The position numbers and the translations under genes are program-made. A model generated the notes under the pieces. The model ran no database searches. It worked only from the letters and a program-made list of their open reading frames with translations, and was not told the origin of the DNA. Of a stretch of DNA of 64,000 nt, positions 16,802-25,309 are shown one piece after another; positions within the stretch are counted from its first letter, which is position 1; every line of letters starts with the position of its first letter. This DNA is from Cryobacterium sp. PH31-L1 (lineage in GTDB: Bacteria > Actinomycetota > Actinomycetes > Actinomycetales > Microbacteriaceae): positions 248,001 through 312,000 of the forward strand of contig NZ_JASISM010000006.1 of NCBI RefSeq assembly GCF_030063145.1, given 5' to 3'.

Positions 16802-17479
16802 TCAACCGATTGGAGGGCTGATCTCGAGGTCCCTTGCCGTGGCATCCGCTTTACGCTGGGCGCGGTCGATACGCCAGGTGCGATACCCGACCACGATCGA
16901 GGCCGCGATGAGCACACCCGCGATAATGTACGCCGCACTCTTGACGCCGGGGATCGTCGCCGCGTAATAGCCGGTGAGGGTGAGTCCCACACCCCAGGAC
17001 AGCGCTCCGAGCAGATTGCTGGTGAGAAATTTGTAGTAATTCATGCGGCCGACGCCGGCGACTACCGGAACGAAAACCCTAGCCCACGGCATGAATCGGG
17101 CGATGACCACCGACCACCAGCCGAACTTGCGGTAGAAGGATTCGGTTTTGAGGATCGCGGCCTGGGTGCGTCGACCGCCGTGTCGTTCGAGGTATCCGCG
17201 CCCGTAGTGACGACCGAGCAGAAACCCCACCTGGTCGCCGAGGAACGCCGCGATGCCGGTGCCTAAGACCAGGATCACGATGTTGATGTTGCTCGTAGAC
17301 GCGGCCACGAGGCCGGAACCGAACAACAGCGAGTCACCGGTGATGAACGGAATGAACACGCCCAGAAAAAGTGCTGTTCCGGCGAAGACCAGACCCCAAA
17401 TGAGAAGATAAAAAAGAACGGCGCCCGTGTGTGAGAGTACGTCGTTCAACTGACCGTCGAGTGCTGAAATAGGGACCAT
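16802..17479 (-). CDS. DedA family membrane protein (second copy)
   Basis: A 225-residue DedA relative, only distantly similar to its downstream neighbour. The motifs are FIPFITGDSLLFGSG, FLGDQVGFLLGRHYGRGYLER and ARFMPWARVFVPVVAGVGRM, again with five membrane segments and a basic C-terminal tail. Starts at ATG 17479, almost touching the tRNA-Leu gene on the same strand. Two DedA genes in tandem suggest division of labour, for instance between undecaprenyl phosphate and other lipids, but specificities cannot be read from the sequence. Confidence 0.9.
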   Translation of the reverse strand: MVPISALDGQLNDVLSHTGAVLFYLLIWGLVFAGTALFLGVFIPFITGDSLLFGSGLVAASTSNINIVILVLGTGIAAFLGDQVGFLLGRHYGRGYLERHGGRRTQAAILKTESFYRKFGWWSVVIARFMPWARVFVPVVAGVGRMNYYKFLTSNLLGALSWGVGLTLTGYYAATIPGVKSAAYIIAGVLIAASIVVGYRTWRIDRAQRKADATARDLEISPPIG

Positions 17480-17480
17480 G

Positions 17481-17562
17481 TGCGGGAGAGGGGACTTGAA
17501 CCCCCACGCTCGAAAGCACAGGAACCTAAATCCTGCGTGTCTGCCAATTCCACCACTCCCGC
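17481..17562 (-). tRNA. tRNA-Leu (anticodon UAG, reads CUA)
   Basis: An 82-nt cloverleaf on the minus strand: acceptor stem GCGGGAG paired with CTCCCGC, D arm with the extended leucine variable region, anticodon loop TTTAGGT (anticodon TAG) on a CAGGA/TCCTG stem, a long variable arm (class II tRNA) and GGTTCAAGTCC T-arm. Discriminator A; the CCA end is not encoded. Confidence 0.95.
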
Positions 17563-17572
17563 GGGTGTGTTC

Positions 17573-18505
17573 CTAGTCTAGACGGTGGGGGTCGTTGCCG
17601 AGCAGCGCTGCCGCATGCGACTCCATTTGGGCGCGAAGCGCAGCGACGAGCGCCGCCACCGCCGGCAGCCGCAGTGACTCGGTGCGGAGCACCATCCAGT
17701 ACGGCAGCCGCTCCTGAAAATCTTCCGGCAGCAGGCGCACCAGATCACTGTGCTGATCGGCCATGAAGCAGGGCAAAAATCCGATTCCGGCACCCGCCCG
17801 GGTTCCCTCGACGTGCACGAACACGTTAGTAGAACTGAGCGACTCGCGCATCTGCGGCACGAGCCGCCGCGGGGCGTCGAGGTCGTCGACCTGCAGCATC
17901 GAATCCACGAAATAGACCAGTGGATGCTCGGTCAGCTCGGCAATGCTGGTCGGAGTGCCGTGGGTATTCAGATACTGCCGCGAGGCGTACATTCCGAGGT
18001 TGTAGTAGCCGAGCAGAATCGACTCCGCCCGGTGCACCTGGGGTTCACCGACGACGATCTCGATATCCAGCCCCGAGCGGTGCTGCAGCGCGCGGCGGGT
18101 GACGGTGACAATTTCGACCCGCAACAGCGGATGCCGTCGCTGCAGCGTGGCCACGGCCGGAGCCGCGATGTAGGCGCTGAAGCCGTCCGTCGCCGACATG
18201 CGCACCACCCCGGAGATCTGTTGGGCTTCCCTGTCGGAGCCACGCAGCAGGGTCACGGCGGATTCCACCCCCTCGGCTGCGGTGCGTGCGCGTTCTCCGA
18301 GCTCGGTCAGCTCCCACCCGCCGACGGCGCGTGCCAGCAGACGACCGTCGAGCGCCTTTTCGAGGGCCGCGATGCGCCGCGACACGGTGGTGTGGTTCAG
18401 GCCCAGGCTCTCCGCCGCGGTGGTGAACCGGCCAGTGCGTGCCACGGCCAGAAAGATGAGCAAATCTTCGGGATTGGGAGCGGTACCGACCGCTGGAAAG
18501 GTCAT
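17573..18505 (-). CDS. LysR family transcriptional regulator
   Basis: A LysR-type regulator of about 310 residues: N-terminal winged helix (PEDLLIFLAVARTGRFTTAAESLGLNHTTVSRRIAALE, in shorter words residues about 10-45) followed by a periplasmic-binding-like effector domain. ATG 18505 is preferred over a GTG at 18523; neither has a clear ribosome site. It diverges from an MHS-family transporter and a 3-hydroxybutyrate dehydrogenase, the usual layout for a LysR activator and its target operon, so it probably senses a small organic acid or ketone body. The C-terminal effector domain is more diverged than the DNA-binding part. Confidence 0.88.
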   Translation of the reverse strand: MTFPAVGTAPNPEDLLIFLAVARTGRFTTAAESLGLNHTTVSRRIAALEKALDGRLLARAVGGWELTELGERARTAAEGVESAVTLLRGSDREAQQISGVVRMSATDGFSAYIAAPAVATLQRRHPLLRVEIVTVTRRALQHRSGLDIEIVVGEPQVHRAESILLGYYNLGMYASRQYLNTHGTPTSIAELTEHPLVYFVDSMLQVDDLDAPRRLVPQMRESLSSTNVFVHVEGTRAGAGIGFLPCFMADQHSDLVRLLPEDFQERLPYWMVLRTESLRLPAVAALVAALRAQMESHAAALLGNDPHRLD

Positions 18506-18665
18506 ATCTGCAATTATGCACACGGTCTCTGTCGTTTTGGTTCTTGTTGCCCACCCGTCGTGCGGGAATACTCAGTCGAGTCGTGCTTCTGTTGAGACGA
18601 CCGAACCCTTCCCGCACACCTCTCACGCCAAGTACGTGTCATCGACGACACAAAGGAGACAGACA

Positions 18666-20072
18666 ATGAGTGTCAATCAACGCGTTGGGGCTGCCGGTTC
18701 CGGCAAAGCCGGACGAAGCGCTGGATCAGAGGCGGAAACTACCGGCCTCAAGAAGATCGTCGCCGCCTCTATGGTCGGCACGGTTGTGGAATGGTACGAG
18801 TTCTTTCTCTACGCGACCGCGGCCAGTCTGGTTTTCGGCACGGTCTTCTTTCCCAACGCCGGCAGCGAGCTCGACGGCATCATCGCCGCCTTTCTGACCT
18901 ATGCGGTGGGATTCATCGCGCGACCGCTCGGTGGCATCGTGTTCGGCCAGATCGGTGACAAGCTCGGTCGCAAACACACCCTGCAGGTCACGATCATCAT
19001 GGTCGGTGCCGCCACCTTCCTGATGGGTTGCCTGCCCGGCTACGACACCATCGGCTACTGGGCTCCGGCGCTGCTCGTAGCCCTGCGCTTCATTCAGGGC
19101 TTCGCCGTCGGTGGCGAGTGGGGTGGCGCGGTCCTTCTGGTCGCCGAGCACAGCCCGAACAAATCGCGCGGCTTCTGGTCGAGCTGGCCACAGGCGGCCG
19201 TTCCGGTCGGTAACCTGCTCGCCACTCTCGTGCTTCTCACCATGACCTCAATTCTTCCGCCCGAGCAGTTCCTGAGCTGGGGCTGGCGGGTAGCGTTCTG
19301 GCTCTCCGCGATCATCGTCGTGATCGGCTATTACATCCGCACCCACGTCAGCGAAGCCCCGATCTTTCTCGAGGCCCGCGCGCAGGTTGAAGCAGAAAAG
19401 GCCGTTAATTACGGTGTGCGCGAGGTCATTCGCAAGTACCCGAAGGGCATCCTCGGAGCCATGGGGCTGCGGTTCGCCGAGAATATCCTGTACTACATCA
19501 TCGTGAGTTTCACGATCGTCTATTTGAAGACCGTGCACGAATACGACACGGGACAGCTGCTGATCGCCCTGCTCATCGCTCACGTTGTGCACTTCATCGT
19601 GATTCCGCAGGTTGGACGGCTCTCCGACCGCATCGGCCGCAAGCCCGTGTACTTGGCCGGTGCTGTGCTCGGTGCCACCTGGGCGTTCTTCGCCTTTCCC
19701 ATGTTCGACACGCTGAACCCCGTGCTCATCATTCTCGCCGTCACGGTGGGCCTGTGCTTCCACGCCCTGATGTACGCGGGCCAGCCCGCCATCATGGCCG
19801 AGATGTTCCCGACCCGCATGCGTTACTCGGGGGTGTCGCTCGGCTACCAGGTCACGTCGATTCTGGCCGGTTCTATGGCGCCGATCATCGCGGCCGCCCT
19901 TCTGCAGCAATACAACACCTGGGTTCCGGTTGCCATCTACATCATGGTCGCCTGCGCGATCACGGTGGTCGCCGTGGTCACTCTCAAGGAGACCAAGGGA
20001 GTATCGCTTCGCGACGTCGACGCCGTGGATGCCCGCAAGCACGGGCTCGAGCCCGTGGGTACCGGCAGCTGA
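18666..20072 (+). CDS. MFS transporter, metabolite:H+ symporter (MHS) family
   Basis: A 468-residue 12-helix proton symporter. Family markers are MVGTVVEWYEFFLYATAASLVFG, the loop GQIGDKLGRKHTL between helices 2 and 3, WPQAAVPVGNLLA and RLSDRIGRKPVYL in the middle loop. Members take up shikimate, alpha-ketoglutarate, proline or similar acids. Start ATG 18666 with AAAGGAG nine bases upstream. The downstream partner is a hydroxybutyrate dehydrogenase (98 nt away), and a LysR gene diverges, so 3-hydroxybutyrate or acetoacetate is a reasonable guess for the substrate. Confidence 0.9.
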   Translation: MSVNQRVGAAGSGKAGRSAGSEAETTGLKKIVAASMVGTVVEWYEFFLYATAASLVFGTVFFPNAGSELDGIIAAFLTYAVGFIARPLGGIVFGQIGDKLGRKHTLQVTIIMVGAATFLMGCLPGYDTIGYWAPALLVALRFIQGFAVGGEWGGAVLLVAEHSPNKSRGFWSSWPQAAVPVGNLLATLVLLTMTSILPPEQFLSWGWRVAFWLSAIIVVIGYYIRTHVSEAPIFLEARAQVEAEKAVNYGVREVIRKYPKGILGAMGLRFAENILYYIIVSFTIVYLKTVHEYDTGQLLIALLIAHVVHFIVIPQVGRLSDRIGRKPVYLAGAVLGATWAFFAFPMFDTLNPVLIILAVTVGLCFHALMYAGQPAIMAEMFPTRMRYSGVSLGYQVTSILAGSMAPIIAAALLQQYNTWVPVAIYIMVACAITVVAVVTLKETKGVSLRDVDAVDARKHGLEPVGTGS

Positions 20073-20170
20073 CCCGGCTCGTGTAACCCCGGTCAGGGAG
20101 GCGGAGCGCCGTTGGTGCCCCGCCTCTCGCTGGCCCGCCCGTGCAGCGATCGTGCAATCAAAGGAACATC

Positions 20171-20980
20171 ATGACTGATCTCACCGACGCCGTCAGCGTC
20201 AGCGCTATTCGCACCACCGAACAGCCCCTCGCGGGGCGTCGCGCCCTGGTGACGGGCGGTGCAAGCGGCATCGGCGCCGCCGTCGTGCGGGCGCTCGCCG
20301 CCCGTGGCGCGCACGTCGTCGTCGCCGATATCGATACGGCTGGTGCTACGGCACTGGCCGAAGAGGTCGGCGGGTCGAGCTGGACCGTCAATCTGATGGA
20401 CACCGAGGCCCTCACCGACGAGGCCCTGGCCACGGCACTGAACGGCGTCGACATCCTGGTCAACAACGCCGGAATCCAACGGATCAATCCGATCCAGTCC
20501 TTTGCGCCGACCGATTTTCACAATATCCTGACCCTCATGCTGGAGGCGCCGTTCCTGCTGATTCGGGCCGTGCTGCCGCAGATGTACGCAGCCAATTTCG
20601 GACGAATCATCAACGTGTCATCGGTCCACGGCATTCGCGCCTCGCCGTTCAAGAGCGCCTACGTGTCGGCCAAGCACGGCCTGGAAGGCCTGTCCAAGGT
20701 GACCGCGCTCGAGGGCGGTGCCCACGGGGTCACGAGCAACTGCGTGGCTCCCGGCTATGTGCGCACTCCCCTGGTCGAGAAACAGATCACCGACCAGGCA
20801 CTCGTGCACGGTATTCCGGAGGCGGAGGTGCTCAGCAAGATCATGCTCACCGAGAGCGCGATCAAGCGGCTGGTGGAACCGGCCGAGGTCGGCTCGCTTG
20901 TGGCCTGGCTGGCCTCCGACGACGCCGCCATGGTCACCGGTTCGAGCTACACGATGGACGGCGGCTGGTCGGCCCGCTGA
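20171..20980 (+). CDS. bdhA: 3-hydroxybutyrate dehydrogenase-like SDR
   Basis: A 269-residue short-chain dehydrogenase: NAD-binding TGGASGIGAAVVRAL (residues 29-43), NNAGIQ around 97, catalytic Ser in INVSSVHG, and YVSAK with Tyr164 and Lys168. The C-terminal third, from APGYVRTPLVEKQI through the TESAIKRLVEPAEVG stretch to the TMDGGWSAR end, is characteristic of 3-hydroxybutyrate dehydrogenases (D-3-hydroxybutyrate to acetoacetate, NAD). Start ATG 20171 with AAAGGAAC upstream. Operon partner of the MHS transporter. A hairpin terminator at 21023 closes the unit. Confidence 0.88.
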   Translation: MTDLTDAVSVSAIRTTEQPLAGRRALVTGGASGIGAAVVRALAARGAHVVVADIDTAGATALAEEVGGSSWTVNLMDTEALTDEALATALNGVDILVNNAGIQRINPIQSFAPTDFHNILTLMLEAPFLLIRAVLPQMYAANFGRIINVSSVHGIRASPFKSAYVSAKHGLEGLSKVTALEGGAHGVTSNCVAPGYVRTPLVEKQITDQALVHGIPEAEVLSKIMLTESAIKRLVEPAEVGSLVAWLASDDAAMVTGSSYTMDGGWSAR

Positions 20981-21022
20981 CGCGGGGTTTGCGTGGAGGG
21001 TGCCGCCACGCTGGCCCGACGG

Positions 21023-21064
21023 ATGATCGCAACGGATGCCCGGCATCCGTTGCGATCATTTTTG
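21023..21064 (+). terminator. Rho-independent terminator after bdhA-like gene
   Basis: Perfect 18-bp inverted repeat (21023-21040 and 21042-21059, one-base centre) followed by TTTTT. Both arms contain the heptamer that recurs through the window (CGGATGC/GCATCCG). It ends the hydroxybutyrate operon and precedes the tad-like locus. Confidence 0.88.
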
Positions 21065-21138
21065 CTGTTCAGGGTATGGAAAAACAAGCCCTGTGCATAA
21101 CTTGCCCGAGAATTCCTAAAACAGGCCATCATTCGGGG

Positions 21139-22371
21139 ATGACCGAAGCCGTTCGTATCATCACAGAGCAAGTGCGACTGCGGGTACGCCGTGAGGGCGT
21201 CGACCTGGCAGCCGACAACGCGCTGGTCGAGCAATACGTGCGTGACGAACTGCGCCGGTACAGCGAGCGGGCGCTCGGCGGTAGCGCCCCGATGATCGCT
21301 GACGAGCATCAGGCCGCCCGCGAGGTCGTCGCCGCGCTCACCGGCTTCGGGGTATTGCAGCCGTTTCTCGACGATCCGGAGATCGAGGAAATTTGGATCA
21401 ACGGTCCGGCCCGAGTATTCGTGGCGCGCGACGGGGTTCCAGAGCTCACGACTTTGTTGCTCGCCGAGCAGGACGTGCGCGACCTGGTCGAGCGGATGCT
21501 GCAGGCATCCGGCCGCCGCGTCGACCTGTCGTCGCCCTTCGTCGACGCCTCCCTGCCCGACGGTTCCCGTCTTCACGTGGTGATCCCGGACATAACGCGA
21601 AAATACTGGGCCGTGAATATTCGCAAATTCACCAGGCGCATCCGTGACCTCAACCAACTGGTCGGGCTGGGTGCGCTCACCCAGCAAGCCGCTGATTTTC
21701 TGCGGATCTGCGTGCTCGGCGGGCAGAACATTCTGGTGTCCGGTGCCACGCAGACCGGCAAGACCACGATGCTGAACGCCCTGCTCTCGTCGACGCGACC
21801 TGGCGAACGCATCGTGACCGTCGAGGAGACCTTCGAACTCGACCTGTCCGCCCGCGACGTGGTCGCGATGCAGTGTCGCCAGCCGAGCTTGGAAGGCACC
21901 GGGGAGATCACCCTGCGGCGCTTGATCAAGGAGTCGCTGCGGATGCGGCCCGACCGGCTCGTCGTCGGCGAGGTGCGCGAGGCTGAGAGTCTCGACCTGC
22001 TGATCGCTTTGAATAGTGGGCTGCCCGGCATGTGTTCGATTCATGCCAACAGTGCCAGGGACGCGCTCGCGAAGCTCTCGACCCTGCCGTTGCTGGCCGG
22101 CCGCAATATCGACTCCTCGTTCGTGCTGCCGACCGTGGCGGGCTGCATAGACATCGTGGTGCACTGCGAAATCGACCGGCACGGCCGGAGACGGGTCACC
22201 GAGATCATCGCCCCGAGCGGCCAGCTGGCGGGGTCGACCATCGAGGCGAGTCCGCTGTTTCTCTCGCCGCACGGGCACCTCGAACCCACCGGTTCGCACC
22301 CCACGAAGCTCGCCAAGTTTCGTGCGGCCGGCGTCGACCCGGCCTCGGTGTTGCGGCAGGGGGCCGCATGA
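21139..22371 (+). CDS. tadA: Type II/IV secretion ATPase of the tad-like pilus system
   Basis: A 410-residue hexameric ATPase of the CpaF/TadA family that drives Flp-type pilus assembly. It has Walker A SGATQTGKTTM (near residue 201), the Asp box EETFELDL, and the conserved EVREAESLDLLIALNSGLPGMCSIHANS stretch, quoted in two parts: Walker B VVGEVREAES and the His box GMCSIHANS. The N-terminal 150 residues form the CpaF-like domain. ATG 21139 is the start of this frame; there is a GGGG just before it. The gene begins the plus-strand pilus operon and overlaps the next gene by 4 nt (ATGA). Confidence 0.92.
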   Translation: MTEAVRIITEQVRLRVRREGVDLAADNALVEQYVRDELRRYSERALGGSAPMIADEHQAAREVVAALTGFGVLQPFLDDPEIEEIWINGPARVFVARDGVPELTTLLLAEQDVRDLVERMLQASGRRVDLSSPFVDASLPDGSRLHVVIPDITRKYWAVNIRKFTRRIRDLNQLVGLGALTQQAADFLRICVLGGQNILVSGATQTGKTTMLNALLSSTRPGERIVTVEETFELDLSARDVVAMQCRQPSLEGTGEITLRRLIKESLRMRPDRLVVGEVREAESLDLLIALNSGLPGMCSIHANSARDALAKLSTLPLLAGRNIDSSFVLPTVAGCIDIVVHCEIDRHGRRRVTEIIAPSGQLAGSTIEASPLFLSPHGHLEPTGSHPTKLAKFRAAGVDPASVLRQGAA

Positions 22372-23225
22372 CTCTCGTGCTGGGGTGCCTGCTGGGCAGC
22401 GGTCTGGTGCTGGTTCTCGCGCCGTTCCTCTGGCCAGCCGGATCCGTGCCCAAGCGTGCGGGAGTGGGGGAGCGGATGCGCGTGCGTCTGGTTCAGGGCG
22501 GCCTGCGATCGGTGCCGGTGCCGGCGTTCCTGGCGTTGTCCGCGATCGTGGGGGTGGCATCCGCTGCCCTGGTGCACGGAATCTTTACCGTTCTTGCGCT
22601 CAGCGCGGTCGCCGGACTGGTCGGCCTGCTGCTGCCGTGGCTGATCGTGTCGTGGCGGGCGGCGGCCAGGCGCCGGGCCAACCGCACGGTGTGGCCCGAC
22701 GTCGTCGACCATCTCGTGTCGGCGCTGCGGTCCGGGCTGGCCTTGCCCGACAGCGTGAGCAGCCTGGCCCAGGCCGGACCGCTGGCCACGCGCACCGCGT
22801 TCGCGCAGTTCGAGCGTGAATACCGCGCCACCGGCAATTTCACGTACTGCGTTGACGAGCTCAAACATTCCCTCGCCGATCCGGTCGCCGATCGCATTCT
22901 GGAAACCCTGCGGATGGCCCGGGAGGTCGGCGGAAGCGACCTCACCCTCGTGCTGCGCAGCCTCGCCGCCTGGCTGCGCCAGGATGCCGCCGTGCGGCTG
23001 GAGGTGGAAGCCCGGCAGTCGTGGGTGGTGAACGCGGCCCGACTCGGCGTCGCAGCTCCATGGATCATTCTGGTTCTGCTCGCCTCCCGCCCCGAAGCCG
23101 CCATCGCCTACAACTCGCCGGCTGGCATCGTGGTAATCACGAGCGGCCTGGCTCTGTCGGTCATCGCCTACCGTGTGATGATCGCCCTCGGTCGTCTGCC
23201 GGAGGAACGCCGATGGTTTACGTAG
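22368..23225 (+). CDS. tadB: Type II secretion F-family protein (TadB-like)
   Basis: A 285-residue polytopic membrane protein with the T2SSF domain: MRSELPxI-like sequence RTVWPDVVDHLVSALRSGLALPDSVSSLAQAG, quoted here as WPDVVDHLVSALRSG, and RETLRMAREVGGSDL-type LETLRMAREVGGSDLTL. Two N-terminal and two C-terminal membrane helices flank the cytoplasmic core. Start ATG 22368 overlaps the tadA stop. It is a platform protein on which the pilus is assembled. Confidence 0.9.
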   Translation: MTLVLGCLLGSGLVLVLAPFLWPAGSVPKRAGVGERMRVRLVQGGLRSVPVPAFLALSAIVGVASAALVHGIFTVLALSAVAGLVGLLLPWLIVSWRAAARRRANRTVWPDVVDHLVSALRSGLALPDSVSSLAQAGPLATRTAFAQFEREYRATGNFTYCVDELKHSLADPVADRILETLRMAREVGGSDLTLVLRSLAAWLRQDAAVRLEVEARQSWVVNAARLGVAAPWIILVLLASRPEAAIAYNSPAGIVVITSGLALSVIAYRVMIALGRLPEERRWFT

Positions 23226-23238
23226 GCCGGTGTCGCCG

Positions 23239-24216
23239 ATGAGCGCCGCCCTGAGTTCGTCTGCCCTGGGTTCGTCTGCCCTGGGTTCGTCTGCACTGGG
23301 CTGGGCCGTACTGTGCGGTACCGGCCTCGGGGTGGGGTTGTGGTCGCTCGTGAGCCTGACGCCGCGCCTGACCCGGCCCCGACTGCTTGATCGAGTGGTG
23401 CCCTATATCCTCGATATTTCCCCGGAAGCACGCCGCATTGTGGCCCGGCGAACGGTGAATCCGATTCCTGTGCTGGGCAGCCTGTTCGCCCCACTGTTTA
23501 GCGCGCTCACTCGGGGGTTGTCGAGTCTTCTCGGCGGCAGCGACACCGTTGCCCGGCGCCTGCACCAGGCCGGGTCGGCAAAAACGGTCCTGGAGTTTCG
23601 CTCAGTGCAACTGGTCTGGGCGTTGCTCGCGTTCGCTGTTGGAACGGTGGTAACCATCGTTGCCTTGCCCGAGCTTCTGCTACCCGCCCGTCTGGTTGTT
23701 CCGTTCGTGGCAGCGATCGGCGGGGCGATTTTGCGGGACTGGATGCTGCAGCGTGCGGCGACCGCACGCTTGGCGCGCATGCGCAGCGAACTGCCGACCA
23801 TTCTGGAATTCCTCACGTTGTCTCTGTCGGCCGGGGAAGGCATCCTGGATTCGATCCGCCGGGTGTCGCGTACGAGCTCGGGGGAGTTGTCGCGAGAATT
23901 TGCCGGGGTCGTCGCCGACGTGCACACCGGGGTGCCGATCGGGACAGCGTTGCAGTCACTGGCGCGCAGCATCCAGTTGCCGGAGGTGACCCGATTTGTC
24001 GACCAGGTCACCGGTGCACTGGACCGGGGGTCGCCGCTGGCCGAGGTATTGCGAGCGCAAGCTCAGGACTCCCGCGACCAAACCAAACGCACACTCCTCG
24101 AACTGGCCGGCAAGAAAGAAGTCGCGATGCTCGTTCCGCTGGTCTTTCTGATTTTACCGATGACCGTTCTGTTCGCCATCTTTCCCGGGCTGGTCGTTCT
24201 GCAGGCCGGTTTCTAA
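23239..24216 (+). CDS. tadC: Type II secretion F-family protein (TadC-like)
   Basis: A second T2SSF platform protein, about 325 residues. The core is RMRSELPTILEFLTLSLSAGEGILDSIRRV followed by FVDQVTGALDRGSPLAEVLR, with membrane helices at the N-terminus, about 115-155 and at the very end (KKEVAMLVPLVFLILPMTVLFAIFPGLVVL, several parts). A GTG at 23230 would add three residues; I prefer ATG 23239. The N-terminus contains a triple 5-residue repeat SSALG caused by a 15-bp tandem DNA repeat. Confidence 0.9.
   Translation: MSAALSSSALGSSALGSSALGWAVLCGTGLGVGLWSLVSLTPRLTRPRLLDRVVPYILDISPEARRIVARRTVNPIPVLGSLFAPLFSALTRGLSSLLGGSDTVARRLHQAGSAKTVLEFRSVQLVWALLAFAVGTVVTIVALPELLLPARLVVPFVAAIGGAILRDWMLQRAATARLARMRSELPTILEFLTLSLSAGEGILDSIRRVSRTSSGELSREFAGVVADVHTGVPIGTALQSLARSIQLPEVTRFVDQVTGALDRGSPLAEVLRAQAQDSRDQTKRTLLELAGKKEVAMLVPLVFLILPMTVLFAIFPGLVVLQAGF
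23256..23300 (+). repeat. Three tandem 15-bp repeats in the tadC start region
   Basis: Copies of TTCGTCTGCCCTGGG at 23256, 23271 and 23286 (the last with one change) encode three SSALG pentapeptides right after the start codon. Confidence 0.9.
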
Positions 24217-24258
24217 ACGCACCGCCCGTATCTCCCTCCCACAAGAAAAGAGAATGCC

Positions 24259-24435
24259 ATGTCCCGAATCATGCTTCGCCTCCAGGGTTTGCTCCGTGAT
24301 GAAACGGGTGACGTGCCCGGTTGGGTTTTGATCACGTTGATGACGGCCGGATTGGTTCTCATCATCTGGGGACTTGCCGGCCCCGCCCTCAGCGGGGTGT
24401 TCCAGCAGGCCATGGACCGCGTCAGCACTTTCTGA
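24259..24435 (+). CDS. Small Flp-pilin-like membrane protein, DUF4244-type
   Basis: A 58-residue protein too short for most gene callers, encoded between tadC and the TadE-like gene. Its layout is a short basic N-terminus (MSRIMLRLQGLLRDETG), then a single hydrophobic helix (about 20-45) that begins DVPGWVLITLMTAGLV, and a short polar end, closing FQQAMDRVSTF. The Glu-Thr-Gly before the hydrophobic helix and the size match actinobacterial Flp/DUF4244 pilin-like proteins. AAAAGAG lies just upstream of the ATG. In this position it is the best candidate for the major pilin or a pilin-like spacer. Confidence 0.75.
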   Translation: MSRIMLRLQGLLRDETGDVPGWVLITLMTAGLVLIIWGLAGPALSGVFQQAMDRVSTF

Positions 24436-24444
24436 CCCGTCGGA

Positions 24445-24876
24445 GTGCACAAAGTCGGTAAGCGGATGCATTACCTCGCCTGGCGCTGCCCTCAGCGGCT
24501 GCGCGATGAGGCGGGTTCCGCCGTGGCCGAATTTGTCATGGTGGTCTCGCTGCTGACCTTTCTGACGCTCATGGTCATGCAGCTGGCCCTCGCGCTGCAC
24601 ATTCGCAACACCGTGCTCGATGCTGCAGCCGAGGGCGCCCGCTACGCGACGCTCGCCGACAGCAGCCTGTCCGCTGGGGCTGAGCGCACGCGCGATCTCA
24701 TCACGACGGCCATTGGCGCGAGCTATGCCACCGATGTCGTGGCCCAATACGGAGTGAGTGCCGGATTTCCCAGTGTCGAAGTGCGGGTGATCGCACCGCT
24801 GCCGCTCATGGGACTGCTCGGTGCTCCGCGCGGATTGGAGGTGGTCGCTCATGCTGCGGTCGAATCGTTGGAGTAA
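24445..24876 (+). CDS. TadE-like pseudopilin
   Basis: A 143-residue protein with one N-terminal membrane helix preceded by the TadE signature GSAVAEFVMVVSLLTFLTLMV (Glu at the fifth position of the processed pilin type), then LALHIRNTVLDAAAEGARYATL, and an extracellular C-terminal domain. The GTG at 24445 is used; an ATG at 24466 would also work and gives a shorter basic leader. Overlaps the next gene by 26 nt. Confidence 0.85.
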   Translation: MHKVGKRMHYLAWRCPQRLRDEAGSAVAEFVMVVSLLTFLTLMVMQLALALHIRNTVLDAAAEGARYATLADSSLSAGAERTRDLITTAIGASYATDVVAQYGVSAGFPSVEVRVIAPLPLMGLLGAPRGLEVVAHAAVESLE

Positions 24877-25309
24877 CCACTCTGAGGCTGGCTCTGCCTC
24901 ACTGGAGTTCATCACGGCCGGGATGATCCTGCTGGTTCCTCTGGTCTATCTGGTGCTCGCACTGTCAGCCCTGCAGGGCGGTGCTCTCGCCGTGGAGGGC
25001 GCCGCCCGGCAGGCGGCCAGGGTCTACGTGCAGTCCCCGGACGAGGCCACGGCCTCGGTGCGCGCCCGCCGAGCCGTCGCGTTCGCGCTCGAGGACTACG
25101 GCCTTTCGGCCGGGGACGCCGACGTACAGATCGAGTGCACGGGTGGTTCGAGTCAATGCCTGACTCCACGGGGGCTCGTCACGGTCACCGTGCGCATCGC
25201 CGTAGCGCTGCCGCTCGTGCCCGATCTGCTCGCCCTGAACCAGAGTGCGAGCGTGCCCATGACGGCGGAGTCGTCGCAACTCGTCTCCCGGTTTGGCAGC
25301 CTCGGATGA
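24851..25309 (+). CDS. TadE-family pilus assembly protein
   Basis: A 152-residue membrane protein with the pseudopilin start SEAGSASLEFITAGMILLVPLVYLV (Gly-Ser-Ala-Ser-Leu-Glu before the helix) and a following LALSALQGGALAVEGAARQAARV, typical of TadE/TadF. The C-terminal domain has two cysteines (IECTGGSSQC) likely to form a disulfide outside the cell. Its start ATG 24851 lies within the previous gene, so translation is coupled; its own end overlaps the next gene by 4 nt (ATGA). Confidence 0.85.
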   Translation: MLRSNRWSNHSEAGSASLEFITAGMILLVPLVYLVLALSALQGGALAVEGAARQAARVYVQSPDEATASVRARRAVAFALEDYGLSAGDADVQIECTGGSSQCLTPRGLVTVTVRIAVALPLVPDLLALNQSASVPMTAESSQLVSRFGSLG

